Source: an uncultured Opitutia bacterium
GTDB lineage: Bacteria > Verrucomicrobiota > Verrucomicrobiia > Opitutales > UBA953
Direction of reading: 5' to 3'
Assembly (NCBI GenBank): GCA_903882335.1
Contig: CAIRWP010000139.1
Coordinates: forward strand, 1 to 16,577
DNA: 16,577 nucleotides
Position numbers and translations under genes: made by a program. This document shows, one piece after another, positions 7,183 to 13,274 of this stretch. The notes beneath the pieces were generated by a model that made no database searches, was not told the DNA's origin, and saw nothing but the letters and a program-made list of their open reading frames with translations. The stretch's first letter is position 1. Every line of letters begins with the position of its first letter.

Positions 7183-7661
7183 TGGGCCGGGTCGGCGACT
7201 GGCTGCGCCGCAAGGTGCGAGATCCGCTGGTCGCGGAGCTGCGCCAAGGCGTGACCCCGGAGGCGCTCGCCACCGCGGTCGCGACCGGCGGTGCGCTCGG
7301 CTTGCTCCCGTTCCTCGGGACGACCACGGCGGCCTGCGCGTTGGCCGGGCGCCTGGCGCGGTTGAACCACCTGGCGCTGCAGCTGACGAACTACCTGCTG
7401 GCGCCGGTCCAGCTCCTGCTGATCATCCCGTTCGTGCGGCTCGGCGAATGGCTGACCGGGGCGGAGCCTGTAGCCGTCGACCTCGCCACCATCGTCCGCG
7501 TCTTCACCGAGACGCCGGGGCTCTTCTTCCAGCGCTTCGGCCTCGCGGGACTGCATGCCGCCCTTGCCTGGGCCGTCGTCGTGCCCGCCCTCGCCTGGTT
7601 GCTGCGCCGCCTGCTCTTGCCGACCTTCCGCCGGCTGGCCACGCTGACTCCACGCCCATGA
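7182..7661 (+). CDS. DUF2062 family membrane protein
   Basis: This is a 159-residue protein with the DUF2062 pattern. After a basic N-terminus come GALGLLPFLGTTTAACALAG (37-56), then LARLNHLALQLTNYLLAPVQ (58-77) and hydrophobic segments near 74-87 and 121-142. The RLN and TN...P residues are typical of the family. DUF2062 proteins are small inner-membrane proteins of unknown activity, sometimes found beside lipid or glycan enzymes. It shares 1 nt with the gene before it and 4 nt (ATGA) with the gene after it, so it is firmly part of the lipid locus. Confidence 0.8.
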   Translation: MGRVGDWLRRKVRDPLVAELRQGVTPEALATAVATGGALGLLPFLGTTTAACALAGRLARLNHLALQLTNYLLAPVQLLLIIPFVRLGEWLTGAEPVAVDLATIVRVFTETPGLFFQRFGLAGLHAALAWAVVVPALAWLLRRLLLPTFRRLATLTPRP

Positions 7662-8467
7662 CCACGCTACTCCTCGATTATACCCAGGCCATCCTGCTCT
7701 GGGCCCTCCTGCCCGGCCTGGTGCTCTTCGCGTTCACGTGGTTCGTCGCCCGTCGACTGGACAACTGGTCCATCGTCGACGTTGTCTGGTCCTACGGCTT
7801 CGCCCTGATCGCGGGCTTGCTGGTCTTCGTCGCCCCCGGTCCGTCGGGTTGGACCGCCTTCGCGTTGCATGCCATCTTCGTGGCCGCCTGGAGCCTGCGA
7901 CTGGGGACCCACCTGGGCTGGCGTATCCTCGGCCACCTGGACCGGGAGGATGGTCGGTACCTGAAGATGCGCGCGACCTGGGGGGGCCGCATGGCCGCCA
8001 AGATGGCCGTCTTCTACGCGCAGCAGGCGGTCGCCCTGACGATCCTCGCCCTGCCCTTGCTCGCCTCCTGGACGGATTCCTGCGGCATCCGGACCATCCA
8101 CTGGGTCGGAGCCGGGATTGTCGTCCTCGGCATGCTGACCGAGGCGACCGCGGACCTGCAACTGGCGCGGTTCAAGCAGGACCCGGCGCGGCGCGGGCAA
8201 GTCTGCGCCCAAGGCCTCTGGGGCTGGACCCGGCACCCGAATTACTTCGGCGAATGGTTAATCTGGGTCGGGTTCGCCTTGCTCAGCTGGACGCCGCTAC
8301 TCCAGGGGATACCGGGCCTGCTCTGCGCCGGCGGGATGTACTACCTCCTGAACCACGTGACCGGCATCCCCCTGACCGAACAACAGCTGCTGACCTCGAA
8401 GGGGGCGGCCTACGCCGAGTACCAGACGCGCGTCCCGGCCTTCTGGCCCCGGCCGCCGCGAGCCTGA
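7658..8467 (+). CDS. DUF1295 family membrane protein (steroid-reductase-like fold)
   Basis: This 269-residue polytopic membrane protein belongs to DUF1295, related to 3-oxo-5-alpha-steroid 4-dehydrogenases and isoprenylcysteine methyltransferases. Hallmarks are NWSIVDVVWSYGF (36-48), RYLKMRATWG (100-109), the cofactor-side motif GLWGWTRHPNYFGEW (186-200), and the C-terminal LLNHVTGIPLTEQQLL (230-245) and AYAEYQTRVPAFWPRPPR. About six to seven membrane segments are apparent. Start ATG at 7658 overlaps the DUF2062 gene by 4 nt; the frame is open upstream only because of the high GC content. Relatives reduce double bonds with NADPH, so a reductive step on a methylenated acyl chain is an attractive but unproven role. 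Confidence 0.88.
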   Translation: MTTLLLDYTQAILLWALLPGLVLFAFTWFVARRLDNWSIVDVVWSYGFALIAGLLVFVAPGPSGWTAFALHAIFVAAWSLRLGTHLGWRILGHLDREDGRYLKMRATWGGRMAAKMAVFYAQQAVALTILALPLLASWTDSCGIRTIHWVGAGIVVLGMLTEATADLQLARFKQDPARRGQVCAQGLWGWTRHPNYFGEWLIWVGFALLSWTPLLQGIPGLLCAGGMYYLLNHVTGIPLTEQQLLTSKGAAYAEYQTRVPAFWPRPPRA

Positions 8468-8520
8468 TTTTTTGGCGGCGGCGGATTGCCTTGGGCCGGC
8501 GCTTCCCCACGTTCGGGGGC

Positions 8521-9561
8521 ATGCCGCTGATCGACACCCTCATCGCGAAGGACGTCCTCCCCGATTCCGTGCTCCGCTGGGGCATCCGCCGTCTGCTCCG
8601 CCAGCGTCTCCGGGACGAGCGTCCGGACTCCGCCGCCGCGCGCTTCGCCCAGGTCGACGCCTTCGCCGCCGAGCTGCGCACGCTGCCGGTCGCGATCGAG
8701 ACCAAGGCGGCCAACGAGCAACACTACGAGGTGCCGGCCGAGTTCTATAAGCTCTGCCTGGGGCCGCGCCTGAAGTACTCCTCGTGCTACTACGAGCTTG
8801 GCGGCGAGAGCATCGGTCAGGCCGAGGAGGCCATGCTGGCCCGCACCTGCGCCCGGGCGGAGCTCGCGGACGGCCTGGAAATCCTCGAGCTCGGCTGCGG
8901 CTGGGGCTCCCTCACCCTCTGGATGGCCGAGAAATATCCCAATGCCCGCATCACCGGGATCTCCAACTCCGCCTCGCAGCGCGCCCATATCGAAGGCGAA
9001 TGCGCCAAGCGCGGCTTCCGGAACGTCCGGATCATCACCTGCGACATGAACGTCTTCGCCGCCGAGGCGGCACGCTTCGACCGGGTGGTCTCGGTCGAGA
9101 TGTTCGAGCACATGAAGAACTGGGCGGAGCTGATGCGGCGCATCGCCGGCTGGCTGAAGCCCGGCGGCAAGTTGTTCTTCCACGTCTTCACGCACAAGGA
9201 CATCGCCTACCACTTCGCGGCCAAGGACGGCACGGATTGGATGTCGCGCCACTTCTTCACCGGCGGCATCATGCCCTCCAACTGCCTCGCCAGCCGCTTC
9301 CAGGACGACCTCAAGCTGGAGCAACAGTGGGAGGTCGAGGGCCGCCACTACGGACAGACCTCGGAGCACTGGCTCCAGAACACCGACCGGCACCGCGAGG
9401 AGGTCCTGCGGATCTTCGCCCACACCTACGGCCCGGAGCGGGCCAAGGCCTGGCTGGCTAACTGGCGGGTCTTCTTCATGGCCTGCGCCGAGCTCTGGAA
9501 CTACCGGGGCGGCGCCGAATGGATGGTCTGCCACTACCGCTTCGCCAAACGCGCGGGTTAA
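8521..9561 (+). CDS. Second Cfa-related SAM methyltransferase (coclaurine N-methyltransferase-like branch)
   Basis: This 346-residue protein contains NEQHYEVPAEFY (65-76), KYSSCYY (85-91), the SAM motif ILELGCGWGS (121-130), SVEMFEHMKNW (191-201), KLFFHVFTH (217-225) and HFFTGGIMPS (244-253). It is a COG2230-type methyltransferase of the branch that resembles plant coclaurine N-methyltransferases. Unlike the Cfa-type protein at 5203 it keeps the active-site Glu and His (E196, H221). The substrate is unknown: a lipid in this context, but a small amine is possible. The ATG at 8521 follows a GGGGG run and fits the family N-terminus (LPDSVLRWGIRRLLRQRL); the same frame is open far upstream through the DUF1295 gene and should not be read as a fusion. 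It lies 53 nt after that gene. Confidence 0.9.
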   Translation: MPLIDTLIAKDVLPDSVLRWGIRRLLRQRLRDERPDSAAARFAQVDAFAAELRTLPVAIETKAANEQHYEVPAEFYKLCLGPRLKYSSCYYELGGESIGQAEEAMLARTCARAELADGLEILELGCGWGSLTLWMAEKYPNARITGISNSASQRAHIEGECAKRGFRNVRIITCDMNVFAAEAARFDRVVSVEMFEHMKNWAELMRRIAGWLKPGGKLFFHVFTHKDIAYHFAAKDGTDWMSRHFFTGGIMPSNCLASRFQDDLKLEQQWEVEGRHYGQTSEHWLQNTDRHREEVLRIFAHTYGPERAKAWLANWRVFFMACAELWNYRGGAEWMVCHYRFAKRAG

Positions 9562-9563
9562 GT

Positions 9564-9596
9564 CCGCGTTTGCCACCGGCGGCGCGCCGCGTTTGC
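9564..9596. repeat. 10-nt direct repeat and 12-nt palindrome before the mutarotase gene
   Basis: CCGCGTTTGC occurs at 9564-9573 and again at 9587-9596. Between and overlapping them is the palindrome GCGGCGCGCCGC (9579-9590). It sits between the methyltransferase stop and the mutarotase start. It may be a regulatory site or simple GC-rich chance. Confidence 0.3.
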
Positions 9597-9604
9597 TCGG
9601 CCCC

Positions 9605-10534
9605 ATGGAGAGCTACGAAGAGAACGGCGTGCCGATGGAACGGTGGCGGGTCGGCGCCTCGACCTACGAGACGTGCCTGACGCGTGGGGCGCGCCTGCTG
9701 CGCTGGCGGCTCGACGTCCCTTCCGGCCGTCGGGAGATCCTCTTCTGGCCCGAGGGCGCGCCGATGGACCTCGACAAGATCGGTCCCGTCCGCGGCGGCA
9801 ACCCGATCCTCTTCCCCTTCATGGGGCGCAACTACGCCGACGGCGAGAAGTTCGCCTGGAAGGCGGCCGACGGCGTGAAGCGGCCCATGCCGCAGCACGG
9901 GTTCGCCCGCGACTCGGCCTTCACGATCGTCGACAGCGGCCCCCGGCACGCCGTGGTGCGCCTAGTGCCGGACGAGCGCGGCCGGCAGTGCTACCCCTTC
10001 GCCTACGACTTCCGTATCCGCTTCGATTTCCTCGAGCTCTTCCTCCGGATCACGTTCGAATTCGAGAACCGCGACGCGCAGCCGCTACCGTGGTGCGCGG
10101 GCCATCATTTCTACTTCACGTTGCCGTGGCATCCCGGCCTGGGCCGGCGCGACTACGTGGTGAAGATCCCGTCCAAGAAGCAGTGGCGCCACGCCGCCGA
10201 CGGCAAGTTGGTGCCGTTCGCGGAGCTCAAGGGCCAGGCCGCGATCGGCTTCGACAACCCGCACCTCTCGGACTGCATCTTCACGAACCTCACGTCGGCC
10301 ACGCTCACCTTCGGCCCCAAGTCCGGCGAGGAGGATATCACCGTCAAGGTGGGCGAGGAGCCGATCCCGGGCGCCTGGGCCAGCGTCGTCACCTGGACGC
10401 CCGACCCCGAGGCGCCGTATTACTGCGTGGAACCCTGGATGGGACCGCCCAACAGCCCCGAACATAAGCACGGGCTCCGTTTTGCGGAGCCCGGGCAGGT
10501 CGACACCTTCGTCACCGAGGTGTCCTTGATGTAA
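9605..10534 (+). CDS. Aldose-1-epimerase-like (galactose mutarotase fold) protein
   Basis: This 309-residue protein has the galactose-mutarotase-like beta-sandwich pattern. RGGNPILFPFMGR is at 63-75, PQHGFAR at 96-102, AGHHFYFTLPW at 165-175, and YYCVEPWMGPPNS at 272-284. In the family the His of the HHFYF motif and the Glu of the EPW motif act as acid and base to open and interconvert sugar anomers, and both are present (H167/H168, E276). The substrate, a free hexose or hexose phosphate, cannot be told. ATG at 9605 is chosen; an in-frame TTG four codons upstream is less likely. It follows the methyltransferase by 43 nt, so read-through from the lipid locus is possible, although no metabolic link is obvious. 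It is convergent with the small lipoprotein. Confidence 0.85.
   Translation: MESYEENGVPMERWRVGASTYETCLTRGARLLRWRLDVPSGRREILFWPEGAPMDLDKIGPVRGGNPILFPFMGRNYADGEKFAWKAADGVKRPMPQHGFARDSAFTIVDSGPRHAVVRLVPDERGRQCYPFAYDFRIRFDFLELFLRITFEFENRDAQPLPWCAGHHFYFTLPWHPGLGRRDYVVKIPSKKQWRHAADGKLVPFAELKGQAAIGFDNPHLSDCIFTNLTSATLTFGPKSGEEDITVKVGEEPIPGAWASVVTWTPDPEAPYYCVEPWMGPPNSPEHKHGLRFAEPGQVDTFVTEVSLM
10471..10493 (+). other. Perfect 9-bp hairpin near the end of the mutarotase gene
   Basis: CGGGCTCCG (10471-10479), loop TTTTG, CGGAGCCCG (10485-10493) forms a 9-bp stem inside codons for HGLRFAEPG, about 40 nt before the stop codon. It is stronger than expected by chance for coding DNA but has no T-tract. With the shorter palindrome at the stop codons it may help end or protect the transcript. 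Confidence 0.35.
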
Positions 10535-10546
10535 GCCTCGGCTTAC
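10531..10546. terminator. Palindrome carrying both stop codons of a convergent gene pair
   Basis: GTAAGCC (10531-10537), TC, GGCTTAC (10540-10546) is a perfect 7-bp inverted repeat. The TAA of the mutarotase (10532-10534) is in the left arm and the TAA of the minus-strand lipoprotein (10545-10543) is in the right arm. It could be a weak bidirectional terminator; the 2-nt loop makes a smaller stem more realistic. Confidence 0.4.
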
Positions 10547-10779
10547 TTGTTGCCGACGTTATTGCCGAGCGGGAGCTTGCCGGTCGACTTCTTCGCGGGG
10601 GTCGTCGGCTTGGCCGGGGCGACGGGGGTCACCGGGGTCAGGCCGGTGTCGATCGGGACGAGGATGGCCGGAGACACGGTGGCCGGGCCATCGGTCACGG
10701 GGCTCGGACCCTTCTTAGGGCCCATGCAGCCGATGAAGGCGAGGGAAAGGGCGGAGAAGACGAACAGTTTGCGTGCCAT
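10543..10779 (-). CDS. Small Pro/Thr-rich lipoprotein, unknown function
   Basis: This 78-residue protein has a lipoprotein signal: basic MARK, a hydrophobic core (LFVFSALSLAFIG) and a cysteine at residue 18 preceded by Phe-Ile-Gly, an acceptable but not ideal lipobox. The mature part is low in complexity: Pro, Thr, Val, Ala and Lys dominate, with TPVTPVAPAKPTTPAKK at 48-64. This resembles a flexible envelope linker with no domain. It would be lipidated and anchored in the membrane. It is divergent from the phosphatase gene with only 36 nt between starts. No family is recognised; the signal sequence is the main argument that it is real. Confidence 0.7.
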   Translation of the reverse strand: MARKLFVFSALSLAFIGCMGPKKGPSPVTDGPATVSPAILVPIDTGLTPVTPVAPAKPTTPAKKSTGKLPLGNNVGNK

Positions 10780-10815
10780 GGCGGGGGGTGTTTGTATGCT
10801 GGCACTTTACCCGGC

Positions 10816-11280
10816 ATGACGACCCGCACAAGCGCAGATTCCAAGCTCCTCCTATTCGTCTGTACCGGTAATTTCTACCGCAGCCGTCATGCGGAGGCCC
10901 TCTTCAACTGGCATGCCGAGCGCCATGGGCTGGCCGCCCGGGCCTTCTCGCGCGGCCTGCTCACCTCCCTAGTGGCGGACGAGCCGACCCTGCTTTCGCG
11001 GGACACCGAACGCCGGCTGGGCGAGCTGGGCATCCCCCTCCATCATACCGGCGAGGCACCGACCCAACTGCGCAAGGAGGACCTCGCCCGGGCCTACCGG
11101 ACCATCGCGCTCAAGCGCGACGAGCATCACGCCATGATGCGCCAGTCGCACCCGGAATGGGCGGACCGGATCGAGTATTGGACGGTCCACGACATCGACT
11201 TCCTAGAACCCGCGCACGCCCTGCCCCAGATCGAGGCGCGGGTCCTCGAGCTGGTCAGGGAGTTCGGCGGACCGGCCTGA
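10816..11280 (+). CDS. Low-molecular-weight protein-tyrosine-phosphatase-like protein
   Basis: This 154-residue protein has the fold pattern of the low-molecular-weight phosphatase/arsenate reductase family. The phosphate loop C-X5-R is CTGNFYR at residues 16-22, right after the first strand (KLLLFV). The usual form is CxGNICRSP, so Tyr and Arg at the following positions depart from typical tyrosine phosphatases. The general-acid aspartate is probably D126 or D128 in TVHDIDF. Substrate is unknown: phosphotyrosine, phosphoarginine or another phosphate ester are possible. ATG at 10816 is chosen because it leaves a short lead before the first strand; an in-frame ATG at 10792 is possible. Its stop directly abuts the stop of the convergent desaturase. 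Confidence 0.82.
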   Translation: MTTRTSADSKLLLFVCTGNFYRSRHAEALFNWHAERHGLAARAFSRGLLTSLVADEPTLLSRDTERRLGELGIPLHHTGEAPTQLRKEDLARAYRTIALKRDEHHAMMRQSHPEWADRIEYWTVHDIDFLEPAHALPQIEARVLELVREFGGPA

Positions 11281-12447
11281 TCAGGCGGCCGAACCGGCGT
11301 CGGCCCGGCGCAGGGCCTCGAGGTGACCGGCGGCCTGGTTCAGCAGGGCGCGCAGCTCGACCATGGTCTCCTGGGCGACCTCGGCCTTGTTGGTCGCCGC
11401 TTCCTTGAGGCCCTCAGCCCGGAGCGCCAGTTCCTTGGCGAGCTCATGCGCGGTGGCGATAGTCTTGGCCTTCAACTCGCGGGTGCGGGCGTCGAGGCGA
11501 TTGGCCAGGGAATCGATATCCTTGCCGAGGGTGAGGCTCTTCTCCTTGAGCTCGGCGGCCATGATGCGAGAATCGGGCACGCGGCGCAGGTCCTGGACGA
11601 GACCGACCCTGGAGAGGGTCCAGATGATCCACTTGGTCGGGTCGAACTGCCAGGGCTTCACGCCGTTGCGGTAGTCGTGCTGGAACTCGTGGTGGTAGTT
11701 ATGGTAACCCTCGCCGAAGGTGAGGAGCGCGACGGCCCCGGAGTCGCGGGCGCTGTGGTTGGTCGAGTAAGGCTGGCGGCCGAACATGTGGCAGAGCGAG
11801 TTGATGCAGAAGGTGCCCTGCTGGACGACCACGGTGCGGAGGAGACCGGCGATGAGGAAGCAGGCCAGGGCGGTCATGCCGGGATTGGCGAAGCCGCGGG
11901 CGGTGGCGTAGGCCCAGCCGAGGATGGCGGGGGTCACGAAGCCCACGAAGAGGCCGATCCACTGGACGTACTTGTGCTGCCACATCACGAGGGGGTCGGC
12001 CTCGAGGTCCTTGACGTTGGTGACGGGCGGCTTCGGCTTGAGGCGGAAGAGGAGCCAGCCGATGTGGGCGTAGAAGAAGCCCTTGGAGATGTCATACGGA
12101 TCCTCGTCCTCGTCCACGTGCTTGTGGTGGATGCGGTGGTCGGCCGACCAATCGAGGGCGGAGTTCTCGAAGGAGGCGGCGCCGAAGAGGAGCACGAACA
12201 GCTTGACCGGCCACTTGGCCTTGAAGGACAGGTGGGAGAAGAGCCGATGGTAACCCAGAGTGATGCCGAAACCGGTGGCGTAGTAGTAGAAGATGAACAG
12301 GGCCCAGATGAAGCCCCAGCCCTCGACGTTGTCGAACTGGGTCCAGAGGAACCAGGGCACGACGGTCAGGGAAAGCAGCGCCGTACCGATGAGGAACGAC
12401 GAGGTCACCCATTCGATGCGGTAGATCGGGAAGTTTTTGAACTTCAT
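11281..12447 (-). CDS. Second acyl-CoA (delta-9 type) desaturase with a long helical C-terminal tail
   Basis: This is a 388-residue membrane desaturase. Histidine boxes are HRLFSH (67-72), HRIHH (104-108) and HNYHH (249-253), and hydrophobic segments lie near 15-35, 45-66, 81-92, 162-180 and 192-207. The catalytic part ends near 295, as in stearoyl-CoA-type desaturases. The remaining 90 or so residues (297-388) are charged, Ala/Leu/Glu-rich and predicted to be helical, reading like a coiled coil or phasin-like tail. This is not usual for the family. The ATG at 12447 is preferred; an in-frame TTG lies 7 codons upstream. The gene lies 150 nt downstream of the unknown protein on the same strand, with palindromes in the gap, and ends against the phosphatase gene with no gap. 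It probably makes monounsaturated acyl chains. Confidence 0.93.
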   Translation of the reverse strand: MKFKNFPIYRIEWVTSSFLIGTALLSLTVVPWFLWTQFDNVEGWGFIWALFIFYYYATGFGITLGYHRLFSHLSFKAKWPVKLFVLLFGAASFENSALDWSADHRIHHKHVDEDEDPYDISKGFFYAHIGWLLFRLKPKPPVTNVKDLEADPLVMWQHKYVQWIGLFVGFVTPAILGWAYATARGFANPGMTALACFLIAGLLRTVVVQQGTFCINSLCHMFGRQPYSTNHSARDSGAVALLTFGEGYHNYHHEFQHDYRNGVKPWQFDPTKWIIWTLSRVGLVQDLRRVPDSRIMAAELKEKSLTLGKDIDSLANRLDARTRELKAKTIATAHELAKELALRAEGLKEAATNKAEVAQETMVELRALLNQAAGHLEALRRADAGSAA

Positions 12448-12515
12448 GAAAATCCAAGTTGGCAACAAGGCCTGTTTTGGCGAGTCGAAACGACGAATGT
12501 CGGGCCGGCTATCCC

Positions 12516-12572
12516 GGCGGATTAACTGGCTTAATACCCCGCTTTTCGTGGACCGAAACGGCGTAATCCGCC
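12516..12572 (-). promoter_or_regulatory. Candidate operator upstream of the second desaturase
   Basis: GGCGGATTA (12516-12524) is inverted as TAATCCGCC (12564-12572). Within it ATTAA-CTGGC-TTAAT (12521-12535) is a perfect 5-bp dyad with a 5-nt centre, and another TTAATC lies at 12573-12578. These AT-containing dyads stand out from the GC-rich background 70-125 nt upstream of the desaturase start. They could bind a lipid-responsive repressor; no clear -35/-10 pair was found. Confidence 0.4.
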
Positions 12573-12597
12573 TTAATCAGCCTGCGCTCCGAATCTT

Positions 12598-13038
12598 TCA
12601 ATCCGCGGAACGACGGCGACCGAGCGCGTTCTTCACCGCGATGACGCGGACCGGCTCGCGCGTCTTCACCCAGACGTCCCGTTCCTTGAGTAGCTTAGAG
12701 GGCAGGCTCTGGCAGGCATCGCCAAAGGAAGTCACCGGCACGCGCTTACCTTTGGGGGAACCGTTGAAGGTCGAGGCCACGTCGAGGATCTTGTCCGAGA
12801 CATCGCGCGGGTCGCCGTCCTCCGGGTACTGGACGACCCAGCCGGTGAGGTCCTTGGGCAGGCCGCCCTCGGGCTCGCTCACGAGAACCAGGAATTCCTT
12901 CTTCTGGGGCTTCTCGCGCTCGACCACATCCTCGGCGGCCGCCTCGCGGATTTGGTTGAGGATCGCGGCGGCGACGCGGACGTCCACGCCGTTCTCCTTG
13001 AGCACGCGTTGCACCAGCTCGATATCGACCTTGGCCAT
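12598..13038 (-). CDS. Conserved-looking hypothetical protein, 146 residues
   Basis: I do not recognise this protein. From ATG at 13038, preceded by a G-rich stretch that could serve as ribosome site, it reads MAKVDIELVQRVLKENGVD, an amphipathic helix, followed by another (VRVAAAILNQIREAAAEDVV). A beta-rich section comes next (KEFLVLVSEPEGG, LTGWVVQYPEDG), then DKILDVASTFNGS and a final strand VRVIAVKNALGRRR. No signal peptide or membrane segment is seen, so it is probably cytoplasmic. The frame is open 18 codons farther upstream, but that part is repeat-flanked and unlike a protein. It is followed by the desaturase on the same strand. The regular alternation of helices and strands supports a real folded protein. 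Confidence 0.75.
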   Translation of the reverse strand: MAKVDIELVQRVLKENGVDVRVAAAILNQIREAAAEDVVEREKPQKKEFLVLVSEPEGGLPKDLTGWVVQYPEDGDPRDVSDKILDVASTFNGSPKGKRVPVTSFGDACQSLPSKLLKERDVWVKTREPVRVIAVKNALGRRRSAD

Positions 13039-13113
13039 AGGCCCCCAAGAGAGGCCAACCCCGCCCCCGAGGGAAGCCGGAGTTATTCGCAACGCCGAGG
13101 GCGGCGTTACGAA

Positions 13114-13210
13114 GGGCTAGGGCTGGGGCTAGGGCTAGGGCTGGGGCTAGGTATTAACGTCCAGGCCTGATGGTTAACCTTTCCCTGACCCTGACCCTGG
13201 CCCTGGCCCT
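13114..13210. repeat. Inverted pair of telomere-like hexamer arrays
   Basis: The left array (13114-13149) has six tandem hexamers, GGGCTA or GGGCTG in the order A, G, A, A, G, A. The right array (13183-13206) has four hexamers, CCCTGA twice then CCCTGG twice, followed by CCCT. They flank a 33-nt centre in which TTAAC (13154-13158) is inverted as GTTAA (13173-13177). The left array on the plus strand and the right on the minus strand both have four or more GGG runs and could form G-quadruplexes. The block fills most of the gap between two divergent genes. Confidence 0.85.
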
Positions 13211-13274
13211 TTTTCCTTTCGCCTCCCCTCTCCCTTTCCCCCTTAACCGACCTGTGCCGGAGCATACCAAAGTC

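Noticed and set aside
7738..9561. A 607-codon open frame that would fuse extra residues to the second methyltransferase
   Set aside because: The upstream part overlaps the DUF1295 gene in another frame and is Arg/Pro-rich nonsense typical of GC-rich shadows. The family start fits 8521.
11323..12525. A 400-codon plus-strand open frame opposite the second desaturase
   Set aside because: It is an antisense shadow with Gly/Glu/Val-rich low-complexity composition and no domain. The desaturase on the other strand has all its catalytic motifs.
13114..13210. CRISPR array or true telomere
   Set aside because: The repeats are contiguous 6-mers without spacers and are embedded between ordinary genes, so neither a CRISPR array nor a chromosome end is supported.
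13170..13274. N-terminal extension of TrmB resembling a signal peptide
   Set aside because: It is encoded by the CCCTGR hexamer array and TrmB is a cytoplasmic tRNA enzyme with no such leader.
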